Source: UBA8524 sp964215915
Lineage (GTDB): Bacteria > Bacteroidota > Bacteroidia > UBA8524
DNA: 64,000 nucleotides
Direction: 5' to 3'
Assembly: GCA_964215915.1 (NCBI GenBank)
Contig: CAXPEB010000046.1
Coordinates: 1 to 64,000 of the forward strand
Shown here piece by piece: positions 51,659 through 59,264 of this stretch. Both the position numbers and the translations under genes were made by a program. Position 1 is the first letter of the stretch; every line of letters starts with the position of its first letter. Under the pieces are notes generated by a model that was not told the origin of the DNA, ran no database searches, and was given only the letters and a program-made list of their open reading frames with translations.

Positions 51659-53520
51659 CTACCGAAATGAACGAGCAATACGGAAATATCTGCAGGAGAA
51701 ATACCGCTGATTCTGCTGGCCTGTCCTAGTGTTGCAGGTTTTAGCTTGCTTAATTTTTCTCTTGCTTCTTTGGAAAGCGAGGGGAGTTTCTGGTAATTGA
51801 ATTCGGGCATTAACCGAATATGCTCCAAACGTTTCATTTTGTCGGCCATTTCTTTTTCTTTTTCCAGATAGCCATCGTATTTCATAAGAATTTCTGCCTG
51901 GAGAACGGCTTCTTCGTCAGAAGTGTCAAGGTTATTCTTAACACTGGGCAAGTCCGTAAGATCCGGCATATGTACCTGAGGGCGACTAATAAGCTGAAAC
52001 AGTTTGTAATTCTGTGGGATGGCAGGGGTACCAATACTTTCCAGTCGTGGATTCACTTCCTGGGGAGTGATGCTGGTTTTATGAAAGTAGCGAATGATGG
52101 CTTCGCTATTGGCAATTTTTTCCCTAACGCGTTCGTACCTTTCTTTGGATGCAAGACCGATATTGTACGCTTTTTCCGTTAAGCGAATATCCGCATTATC
52201 TTGGCGGAGAAGAATACGGTATTCCGCTCTGGACGTGAACATGCGGTAGGGTTCATCGGTTCCTTTATTGATTAGGTCATCGATAAGAACACCGATATAA
52301 GCCTCTGAACGATCGAGCACAAATGCTTCTTTTTCATTGATTTTAAGATGCGCATTGATGCCGGCCATCAAACCTTGTGAAGCGGCTTCTTCATACCCGG
52401 TAGTTCCGTTTATTTGACCTGCAAAGTATAGATTATCAATGAGATGAGTCTCTAAAGTAGGTTTAAGCTGTGTAGGCTGAAAGAAATCGTATTCTATGGC
52501 GTATCCAGGGCGGAACATCTTGGCGTTTTCAAATCCGGCAATCTGACGCAGTGCTTTTAGTTGAATATGGTCGGGAAGTGAGGTGGAAAATCCGTTTACA
52601 TAGACTTCAACGGTGTTCCAGCCTTCAGGCTCAACGAAAATCTGATGGCGTTCTCTTTCCGCAAATCGGTTTATTTTGTCTTCTATGGAAGGGCAGTAAC
52701 GAGGTCCTAATCCCTGGATTCTACCGGTATACATCGGGGATTCGTCAAAGCCCTCTTTTAGTGTTTCATGAACCTGGCTATTGGTGTAGGTAATGTAACA
52801 GCTGCGTTGTTTTTCCAGGGGTTTGGTTTGTTCGGAGTAGGAGAATTTTCCAGGTTCATCATCTCCCTTTTGTTCTTCCATGGCTGCCCAATTCAGGCTT
52901 CGGCCATCAACACGTGGAGGAGTTCCGGTTTTCATCCTGCCACTTTCAAAACCAAGTTGAACGAGTTGTTCTGTTATTCCGAAAGAAGCCGATTCGCCCA
53001 TTCTTCCTCCCCCGAATTTTTTCTGGCCAATATGAATGACACCATTGAGAAAGGTTCCATTGGTAAGAACAACAGATTTCGCTTTGAATTCAATGCCCAT
53101 CCCCGTTCTTACTCCGGTAACCCGGTTGTTTTCCACGATCAGTTCTTTGACCATTTCCTGCCAGAAATCCAGATTAGGTATGGATTCAAGAGCAAGTCGC
53201 CATTCTTCAGAAAAACGCCAGCGATCACTTTGAGCACGAGGACTCCACATAGCGGGTCCTTTGGAACGATTTAGCATTCTGAATTGTATCATGGTCTTAT
53301 CCGTGATGATCCCGGAATAGCCACCAATGGCATCAATTTCTCTGACAATCTGACCCTTAGCAACTCCTCCCATAGCAGGATTGCATGACATTTGGGCGAT
53401 TGTGCCCATATTCATAGTAATTAGAAGGGTAGAGGAACCAAGATTGGCTGCAGCTGCAGCTGCTTCGCAACCGGCATGGCCTCCACCTACTACTATAACA
53501 TCGTATTCTTGGTTAATCAT
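51655..53520 (-). CDS. mnmG: tRNA uridine-5-carboxymethylaminomethyl(34) synthesis enzyme MnmG
   Basis: With MnmE, MnmG modifies the wobble uridine of several tRNAs. The 621 residues have the N-terminal FAD motif VVGGGHAGCEAAAAAA, the conserved MSCNPAMGG and GRMGESAS segments, and the GidA C-terminal helical domain. In many bacteria mnmG (gidA) lies near the replication origin. Its ATG overlaps the end of ybeY and the first base of a parS site. Confidence 0.97.
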   Translation of the reverse strand: MINQEYDVIVVGGGHAGCEAAAAAANLGSSTLLITMNMGTIAQMSCNPAMGGVAKGQIVREIDAIGGYSGIITDKTMIQFRMLNRSKGPAMWSPRAQSDRWRFSEEWRLALESIPNLDFWQEMVKELIVENNRVTGVRTGMGIEFKAKSVVLTNGTFLNGVIHIGQKKFGGGRMGESASFGITEQLVQLGFESGRMKTGTPPRVDGRSLNWAAMEEQKGDDEPGKFSYSEQTKPLEKQRSCYITYTNSQVHETLKEGFDESPMYTGRIQGLGPRYCPSIEDKINRFAERERHQIFVEPEGWNTVEVYVNGFSTSLPDHIQLKALRQIAGFENAKMFRPGYAIEYDFFQPTQLKPTLETHLIDNLYFAGQINGTTGYEEAASQGLMAGINAHLKINEKEAFVLDRSEAYIGVLIDDLINKGTDEPYRMFTSRAEYRILLRQDNADIRLTEKAYNIGLASKERYERVREKIANSEAIIRYFHKTSITPQEVNPRLESIGTPAIPQNYKLFQLISRPQVHMPDLTDLPSVKNNLDTSDEEAVLQAEILMKYDGYLEKEKEMADKMKRLEHIRLMPEFNYQKLPSLSKEAREKLSKLKPATLGQASRISGISPADISVLLVHFGR

Positions 53521-53950
53521 GTTTCACGTGGAACATTGCATGAAGTATGCCGAGGGATTCATCCTCTTTTTGCCTCATGATTGTTTTCTTTTGCTTGGTT
53601 TTATCGTCGAATCCGAGAAGGTGAAGTACACCATGAATAATCACTCGGTAGAATTCTTCCGTTTCTGGAACAGCAAATTTACCGGCATTTTCACGAACGC
53701 GATCAATACTTATAAAAAGATCACCGCTTAGGATGTTTTTCTCGTTGTAATTGAAAGTGATGATATCGGTGTAAGTATCGTGGTTTAATACTTCGGTATT
53801 TAGCTCGTAGAGTTTTTCGTCGTTTACCAGGATGATATTAATATCTCCTAACTTGAAACGGTGTTGGAGAACGACCTGTTTGATCCAGTTTTTGAGAATA
53901 CGCTTATGTTCCACGTGGAACTTTGTCTCCGTATGAAAGAAAATAGCCAT
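53513..53950 (-). CDS. ybeY: Endoribonuclease YbeY
   Basis: 145 residues of the UPF0054/YbeY family, metal-dependent RNase for 16S rRNA maturation and ribosome quality control. The hallmark HGVLHLLGFDD has two of the three usual His ligands; the third is Asp, a variation also known from other Bacteroidota. I start at ATG 53950, not the TTG at 53956. The C-terminal FHVKH and the N-terminal FHVEH segments are each encoded by a parS site. It starts 2 nt after the M16 stop and overlaps mnmG. Confidence 0.92.
   Translation of the reverse strand: MAIFFHTETKFHVEHKRILKNWIKQVVLQHRFKLGDINIILVNDEKLYELNTEVLNHDTYTDIITFNYNEKNILSGDLFISIDRVRENAGKFAVPETEEFYRVIIHGVLHLLGFDDKTKQKKTIMRQKEDESLGILHAMFHVKHD
53520..53535. 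other. ParB binding site parS, site 1
   Basis: TGTTTCACGTGGAACA, an exact match on the minus strand (TGTTCCACGTGAAACA) to the canonical bacterial parS sequence TGTTnCACGTGAAACA. It spans the last codons of ybeY (encoding FHVKH) and the first base of the mnmG start codon. parS loads ParB and organises the origin region. Confidence 0.85.
53907..53922. other. ParB binding site parS, site 2
   Basis: TGTTCCACGTGGAACT: the inner 14 bases GTTCCACGTGGAAC form a perfect palindrome; 14 of 16 bases match TGTTnCACGTGAAACA. It lies in the 5' part of ybeY, encoding FHVEH at residues 11-15, 387 bp from site 1. Confidence 0.75.
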
Positions 53951-53952
53951 AA

Positions 53953-55230
53953 TCAATGGGAGTTACCGGCGATCACTCCATACAAAAAGGAGTTCTGATA
54001 GAAGCGTTCGGCAGTATCAAGAAGATCTTTGAGTGTCAGTGTTTTTATGCGCTCCGTATAAAGTTCGTAATAGTCCTCTCCTAAATCGGAATCAAGGAGG
54101 TTGCGATAACGGTCGCAGAGAGCTAAGCTGCCGTCAAAGTTTCTTTGAAAGGAACCCAGTAGATAATTTTTCACTGTTGTCAATTCATTCGCGTTGATAT
54201 CATTTGCTTTGCTCAACCGCTCAATTTCTACCTCTATTTCTTTCAGGCAGTCGAGGCGGTTCTCATTTTTTACGTCGCTTCTGATAAGGAGAAGACTCCT
54301 GTCCGGATAGTGTTTGATGGCTGCGCTGATTCCATAAGTGTATCCTTTCTCTTCACGAATGTTCTTCATAAGCCTTGATCCGAAATATCCTCCGAATAAG
54401 GTGGTTAAAAAAGAAAAGGCAGGGTGGTCTTCACTTTTTCTGTCGGGAGCTATAAAGCCAAGATAAATACTGGCTTGTACTGCGTCTTTCTTTTCAATTT
54501 CATGAATACCAGCCGGGGTTTCATTTCCTGTAGGAATCTTTGGTAGTGCAATATCGCTTCGTTCCATCTCTCCGAAGGCGGTGAGTTTTGCAGCATCTAT
54601 ACGGCAATTGCAGAAGATTCGGAATAAAGAAGAGGGAAGGTGTTTATCCGCAAAAAGCTGAACGTCTTCAAGGAGTAAATTGGAATAGTCCGAATCGGAT
54701 AAGGTTTTTCCATAAGGGTGTCCCCCGCCAAAAAATCCGGAAAGAAATTCCCGTTTGGCCAGGAAGGAGGTTTTCTGTTCGTTTATTTTCAAACCTTCTA
54801 TGCTGCGTTGTTTGTATAGCTCAAATTCCTTTTCGGGTATTTTTAGGTCTGACCAGATCTCCGCAAGAAATTTCAGCAAGTTCGCAGCATGATCACGAAG
54901 AACATATACCTGAACATGCAGGTATTCAAACTTCAGATCAATATCCGTATAGGCCCCGAAAGAATCCAGAATCTCCTGTATTTCATGTGCCGTATACCTG
55001 GAACTTCCACTGAACAGGAGCTGGCTGAGTGCCTTGCTGACTCCGGGTATGTTGTCCGACAATATGCCACACCGGAAGGAAAACTCAACGCGCATCAACT
55101 CTTCTTCCGTGTTGAGTTGATAGACCTCAACCCCGTTTGGAAGCGGATAATGAATAAAGTCAAGGGCCGGTAAGTTCCCGGGAAGGTATGTTATTGGGGC
55201 TTGGGTTCTGTCGGGAGAGCTAGTTGCCAT
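53953..55230 (-). CDS. M16 family peptidase, non-catalytic partner
   Basis: 425 residues, M16 (insulinase) fold over the whole length (YPLPNGVEVYQLN, ALSQLLFSGSSR). The HXXEH zinc motif is absent, its place taken by SKALSQLLF, so this is the structural subunit of a heterodimer. It partners the catalytic M16 gene upstream, whose 3' end it overlaps by 11 bp. No signal peptide is visible in either, so the pair may act in the cytoplasm or be exported by another route. Confidence 0.88.
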   Translation of the reverse strand: MATSSPDRTQAPITYLPGNLPALDFIHYPLPNGVEVYQLNTEEELMRVEFSFRCGILSDNIPGVSKALSQLLFSGSSRYTAHEIQEILDSFGAYTDIDLKFEYLHVQVYVLRDHAANLLKFLAEIWSDLKIPEKEFELYKQRSIEGLKINEQKTSFLAKREFLSGFFGGGHPYGKTLSDSDYSNLLLEDVQLFADKHLPSSLFRIFCNCRIDAAKLTAFGEMERSDIALPKIPTGNETPAGIHEIEKKDAVQASIYLGFIAPDRKSEDHPAFSFLTTLFGGYFGSRLMKNIREEKGYTYGISAAIKHYPDRSLLLIRSDVKNENRLDCLKEIEVEIERLSKANDINANELTTVKNYLLGSFQRNFDGSLALCDRYRNLLDSDLGEDYYELYTERIKTLTLKDLLDTAERFYQNSFLYGVIAGNSH

Positions 55231-56452
55231 AATACAAAATGGATGCGTTGTTTTCGGTGAATACTTTTTGTGCCAGTTCCTGAATGCTCTCAGGGCTGGT
55301 ATTCCTGTAAAGTGACTCTTCTTTGTTGATCAGGGAAGTATCGCCCATATTGGTGTACATAGCCAGGTGCATGGCTTTATTCAATACTTCCGTTTCGTTG
55401 AATTTCAGAACAGTCAACTTTTTATTCAATACTTTGGACCACTCCTTTTCTGAGACTGGCTCCTTTGCCAAACGATTAAGAATTTGCCAAACCGCTTGAT
55501 TGGCTTCGCTTTCAGACACCTCAGGGAAAAGTCGGCCACTAATAATAAACAAGCCGTTATCCAGGCTTTCTGTGGAATATGCGCCGATATCCGTAAACAA
55601 TTTTCTTTCCCGGACAAGCTCCTGTTGTAACCTTGATGAAAGGGATCCACCCAGGATATCTCCTAAAAGATCCAGGCTATAGAAGGATTCGGCGTGGCGG
55701 GGTCCGCAGTGAAAACCGAAGCTGAGGCTATTTAAGGGAACATCCTTTTCTACACGGAGATAACGCGATTCTTCTTGTTTCTCCTCCTGAACATACAAAT
55801 TGGGGTTTGGCTTTCCTCCGGGAATATCAGAAAACCACTTCTCAACAAGTTGCCGGGTTTCTGTCAATCCGATGTTTCCCGCAATAACAAGGATTGCATT
55901 TGACGGATTGTAAAAGCGGGAATAAAAATCCTGGAGGTTTTCTATCGTAACCTTTTCAATATGAGAAAGTTCCTTTCCAATTGTGGCCCATTGGTAAGGG
56001 TGTTTTTTGTAGGTAAGAGGACGGAAATGCAACCAAATATCCCCATAAGGTTGGTTCAGATAGCGCTGCTTGAACTCTTCCATCACCACCCCCTTTTGTA
56101 CATCAAGGGCCCGCTGACTGATATCCAATTGAAACATCCTGTCAGATTCCAGCCAAAGAGCGGTCTCGATATTTTCCGCCGGGAGTGTGACATAATAGTT
56201 AGTTAGGTCATTACTCGTAAAGGCATTGTTTTCTCCGGAGGCCTTTTGTAGAGGTTCGTCGTAACTGGGGGCGTTCCTGGAACCGCCGAACATCAGGTGT
56301 TCGAAAAGATGGGCCATACCCGTTAACTCAGGATCTTCATCCCTTGCCCCGACATTATAAAGGACATTTACCACGGCAAGCGGTGTTCGGGGGTCAAAAT
56401 GGTGAATGACCCGCAAACCATTGTCCAAACGGAAGCTATCGTACTCAAGCAT
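55220..56452 (-). CDS. M16 family zinc metallopeptidase, catalytic subunit
   Basis: 410 residues. The inverted zinc motif HLFEH (LTGMAHLFEHLMF) near residue 48 and the downstream Glu region are intact, as in processing peptidase-like M16B enzymes. It heads the run M16-M16-ybeY-mnmG-lipoprotein. The adjacent non-catalytic M16 gene is the likely partner. A TAnnTTTG element ends 4 nt before its ATG, so transcription should start on or beside the start codon. Confidence 0.92.
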   Translation of the reverse strand: MLEYDSFRLDNGLRVIHHFDPRTPLAVVNVLYNVGARDEDPELTGMAHLFEHLMFGGSRNAPSYDEPLQKASGENNAFTSNDLTNYYVTLPAENIETALWLESDRMFQLDISQRALDVQKGVVMEEFKQRYLNQPYGDIWLHFRPLTYKKHPYQWATIGKELSHIEKVTIENLQDFYSRFYNPSNAILVIAGNIGLTETRQLVEKWFSDIPGGKPNPNLYVQEEKQEESRYLRVEKDVPLNSLSFGFHCGPRHAESFYSLDLLGDILGGSLSSRLQQELVRERKLFTDIGAYSTESLDNGLFIISGRLFPEVSESEANQAVWQILNRLAKEPVSEKEWSKVLNKKLTVLKFNETEVLNKAMHLAMYTNMGDTSLINKEESLYRNTSPESIQELAQKVFTENNASILYYGN

Positions 56453-56456
56453 CCTG

Positions 56457-56464
56457 CAAAAGTA
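56457..56464 (-). promoter_or_regulatory. TAnnTTTG -7 promoter element of the catalytic M16 gene
   Basis: TACTTTTG on the minus strand, ending 4 nt before the ATG at 56452; predicts a leaderless mRNA. It faces away from the rluB-like promoter 60 bp to the right. Confidence 0.6.
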
Positions 56465-56524
56465 GCACCTTATGGCTGCTTTTGGGAATACCGGACACCT
56501 GGTTTACGAACCGTTGCTTTGTCG

Positions 56525-56532
56525 TACTTTTG
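56525..56532 (+). promoter_or_regulatory. TAnnTTTG -7 promoter element of the pseudouridine synthase gene
   Basis: TACTTTTG, ending 4 nt before a GTG at 56537, again predicting a leaderless transcript and helping to fix that GTG as the start. Confidence 0.55.
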
Positions 56533-56536
56533 TAGT

Positions 56537-57595
56537 GTGAAAAGTAGAAATGGAAATGGCCCCGGAAATTCCGGTTCAAACAGAAACGGGAGAGGAAAGC
56601 GGACCCCGGGAGCCAAGGGAACATACGGGGATAAGTCGGGAAAGAAAAAGGACTTTAAAAAGAGTAGTGGCAAAGGAGATTTTAACAGAAGTCCTGCCAG
56701 AGGAAACAAATGGAATTCCGAGAAACCGGATGGAAAGGACCGGGAGAAACGCAGCCGTACCCGAAAATACCTGGATAAAGACCGGGAACTGATCGGCGAC
56801 TGGCGGTCGGAGAGGCCGGGGAATCCCAAAGAACGACGCGAAGAGCGGGAGCGGGAGTATAACCCCATCAAAGAAGAAACCCGCTTGAATAAATACCTGG
56901 CAAATGCCGGGCTCTGTTCCAGAAGGGATGCCGATGCCTTTATTGAAAATGGCCAAGTAACCATTAACGGACAGATAGCCAAAGAGTTAGGAACAAAAGT
57001 ACAGCCCGGCGATGAGGTGAGATTCAAAGGCAGACTTATCCTTCCTGAAAAACCGGTATACGTGCTCATCAACAAACCCAAAGACTGTATCACAAGTGCC
57101 GAAGATCCGGAAGGAAGAAGAACCGTCATGGATCTTATAGATAATTCCGTTCGACAACGCATTTTCCCGGTGGGCCGCCTTGACCGCAATACAACCGGAG
57201 TGTTGTTACTGACAAATGATGGCGACCTGGCGCAAAAGCTCACTCATCCTTCGTTTGGCGTACATAAGGTTTATAAAGCCACGTTGGATAAGGCCATGAA
57301 AAGGGAAGATTTTGAAAAGCTCCTTGCCGGTGTGGAACTCGAAGATGGTTTCGTACAACCTGACGCCATGGCTTATGTCGATGAAACACAGAAAGAAATA
57401 GGCATTGAAATCCACTCCGGAAAAAACCGGGTCGTTCACCGGATGTTCAATAGCCTGGGTTACCTGGTGGACAAACTCGATCGGGTTATGTTCGCCGGCT
57501 TATCCAAAGACGGACTGAAGCGTGGTGAAACACGGCAACTGACAGATAAAGAAGTTCAGCTGCTTCGTAAGGTTTCGGGTAAAAGAAAGGCCTAA
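56537..57595 (+). CDS. RluB/RsuA-family rRNA pseudouridine synthase
   Basis: 352 residues. A basic, Gly/Lys/Arg-rich N-terminal extension (about 1-110) is likely RNA-binding and disordered. An S4 RNA-binding domain (NKYLANAGLCSRRDADAFI) and the pseudouridine synthase domain with catalytic Asp in GRLDRNTTGVLLL follow. It modifies 23S or 16S rRNA. The start is set at GTG 56537: an upstream ATG at 56399 would overlap the divergent M16 gene by 54 bp and lies before the promoter. Its 3' end overlaps bshA convergently by 4 bp. Confidence 0.88.
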   Translation: MKSRNGNGPGNSGSNRNGRGKRTPGAKGTYGDKSGKKKDFKKSSGKGDFNRSPARGNKWNSEKPDGKDREKRSRTRKYLDKDRELIGDWRSERPGNPKERREEREREYNPIKEETRLNKYLANAGLCSRRDADAFIENGQVTINGQIAKELGTKVQPGDEVRFKGRLILPEKPVYVLINKPKDCITSAEDPEGRRTVMDLIDNSVRQRIFPVGRLDRNTTGVLLLTNDGDLAQKLTHPSFGVHKVYKATLDKAMKREDFEKLLAGVELEDGFVQPDAMAYVDETQKEIGIEIHSGKNRVVHRMFNSLGYLVDKLDRVMFAGLSKDGLKRGETRQLTDKEVQLLRKVSGKRKA

Positions 57596-58728
57596 ACCGA
57601 GGCGTCTTTCAGCACGGAATAATAGACCTCCTCATAGCGGGGTAACAACTTTTTCAATTCGAAATCATGCGCCCGTTTGAGAGCATTCGCTTTGAATTGT
57701 GCCAGTACCTCATCGCTCTCAAGGATATGCAAAGCATTGGTAGCCATATCGTCCACATCTCCAACCGGCGAATTGAATCCGGTAACTCCATGAATATTTA
57801 GTTCCGGAATTCCACCTGAATTCGTGGAAATTACGGGTACCTGACAGGCCATTGCTTCCAGTGCCGCAAGTCCGAAGCTCTCAGATTCGGAGGGCATGAT
57901 GAACAAATCCCCGACAGAGAGGATCTCTTCAACCATTTCCTGTTTGCCCAGGAAAGTAACCCGTTCGCAGATATCAAGCTCCCTGCACAGTTTTTCTACG
58001 TTGATACGTTCCGGGCCATCTCCGATCAGCAAAAGTTTTGAGGGAAGTTTTTTCTGAACACGGGCAAATACGGCAATAACATCCTCCACCCGTTTAACCT
58101 TTCGAAAGTTGGAGGTGTGCACCAGGATACGTTCCCCGAAGGGCGCAATAGCCTTTTTGAAATGCTCTTTCGGTTTTTTGCTGAAACGCTGAAAATCAAT
58201 AAAGTTGGGAATCACCTGAATGTCCCGGTCAATATGAAAAAACTCGTAAGTCTGGTTCTTCAGGCTTTCCGAAACCGAAGTGACTGCATCCGACTGGTTG
58301 ATAGAATAAGAAACGACAGGCTCGTACGTGGCGTCCTTACCTACCAGGGTAATGTCCGTGCCGTGTAAGGTCGTTACAACAGCGATGCTTTTTCCACGGG
58401 TGGCCAGAATCTGTTTGGCCATGATCGCGGCGGAGGCGTGCGGAATGGCATAGTGCACATGAAGAATATCCAGGTCTGCGAATAGGGCAATATCAACGAG
58501 TTTGCTGGCAAGAGCGGTTTCATAGGGAGGGTATTCAAACAAAGGGTATTTGCTGACGGATACCTCATGGTAGAACAGGTTTTCAGAGAAGAAATCCAGT
58601 CGTGCCGGCTGCGAATACGAAATGAAGTGAATTTTATGTCCTTTTTCTGCCAGGGCTTTTCCCAGCTCGGTAGCGACAACACCGCTTCCGCCAAAAGTAG
58701 GGTAACAAACAATGCCAATGTTGAGCAT
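57592..58728 (-). CDS. bshA: N-acetyl-alpha-D-glucosaminyl L-malate synthase
   Basis: First enzyme of bacillithiol synthesis; GT4 glycosyltransferase joining UDP-GlcNAc and L-malate. The 378 residues have a GGSGVVATELG N-terminal loop, the HVHYAIPHA segment, and the ESFGLAALEAMACQVPV donor-binding motif. It is a close fit to Bacteroidota BshA. BshB and BshC are not in the window. It is convergent with the pseudouridine synthase and divergent from tadA. Confidence 0.92.
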   Translation of the reverse strand: MLNIGIVCYPTFGGSGVVATELGKALAEKGHKIHFISYSQPARLDFFSENLFYHEVSVSKYPLFEYPPYETALASKLVDIALFADLDILHVHYAIPHASAAIMAKQILATRGKSIAVVTTLHGTDITLVGKDATYEPVVSYSINQSDAVTSVSESLKNQTYEFFHIDRDIQVIPNFIDFQRFSKKPKEHFKKAIAPFGERILVHTSNFRKVKRVEDVIAVFARVQKKLPSKLLLIGDGPERINVEKLCRELDICERVTFLGKQEMVEEILSVGDLFIMPSESESFGLAALEAMACQVPVISTNSGGIPELNIHGVTGFNSPVGDVDDMATNALHILESDEVLAQFKANALKRAHDFELKKLLPRYEEVYYSVLKDASV

Positions 58729-58757
58729 ACAAGTGATAAACTTAGTTCTTTTTCAAA

Positions 58758-58765
58758 TAGTTTTG
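58758..58765 (+). promoter_or_regulatory. TAnnTTTG -7 promoter element of tadA
   Basis: TAGTTTTG, ending 4 nt before the tadA ATG at 58770; transcription should begin at the start codon. Confidence 0.6.
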
Positions 58766-58769
58766 CCGA

Positions 58770-59216
58770 ATGCCGGAATTGTTAAATGATGAGTATTTCA
58801 TGATGCAGGCCCTAAAGCTTGCCCGGCAGGCTTTTGAAGAGGATGAGATCCCGGTAGGGGCAATCGTGGTCTGCGAAAATCGTATCATCGGAAAAGGGTA
58901 TAATCAGACCGAACGCCTGGGTGACGTAACGGCCCATGCGGAAATGCTGGCATTAACCGCAGCCTTTTCCGCATTGAACTCCAAATACCTCAAAGAGTGT
59001 ACCCTCTATGTTACCCTGGAACCCTGCGTCATGTGTGGAGGAGCCTTATTCTGGTCACAAGTCAGCAAAGTGGTGTTTGGGGCCAGGGATGAAAAAAGAG
59101 GATATTCGCAGATGAATACCAGTATCTTGCATCCCAAGACCAAGCTGGTAACGGGGATTCTGGCAGATGAATCCGAATCATTGCTGAAGCAGTTTTTTAA
59201 ACAGAAAAGGATCTGA
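58770..59216 (+). CDS. tadA: tRNA-specific adenosine deaminase (nucleoside deaminase)
   Basis: 148 residues of the cytidine deaminase fold. Zinc ligands are His and Glu in HAEMLAL and two Cys in PCVMCGGAL. The enzyme makes inosine at position 34 of tRNA-Arg; some homologues deaminate guanine, so the substrate is inferred. It stands between bshA and the DEAD-box helicase gene. Confidence 0.9.
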   Translation: MPELLNDEYFMMQALKLARQAFEEDEIPVGAIVVCENRIIGKGYNQTERLGDVTAHAEMLALTAAFSALNSKYLKECTLYVTLEPCVMCGGALFWSQVSKVVFGARDEKRGYSQMNTSILHPKTKLVTGILADESESLLKQFFKQKRI

Positions 59217-59264
59217 CGTGAAAACCGGAACAGACCTTTTGACAGTATACTAAAGAAACAACAC

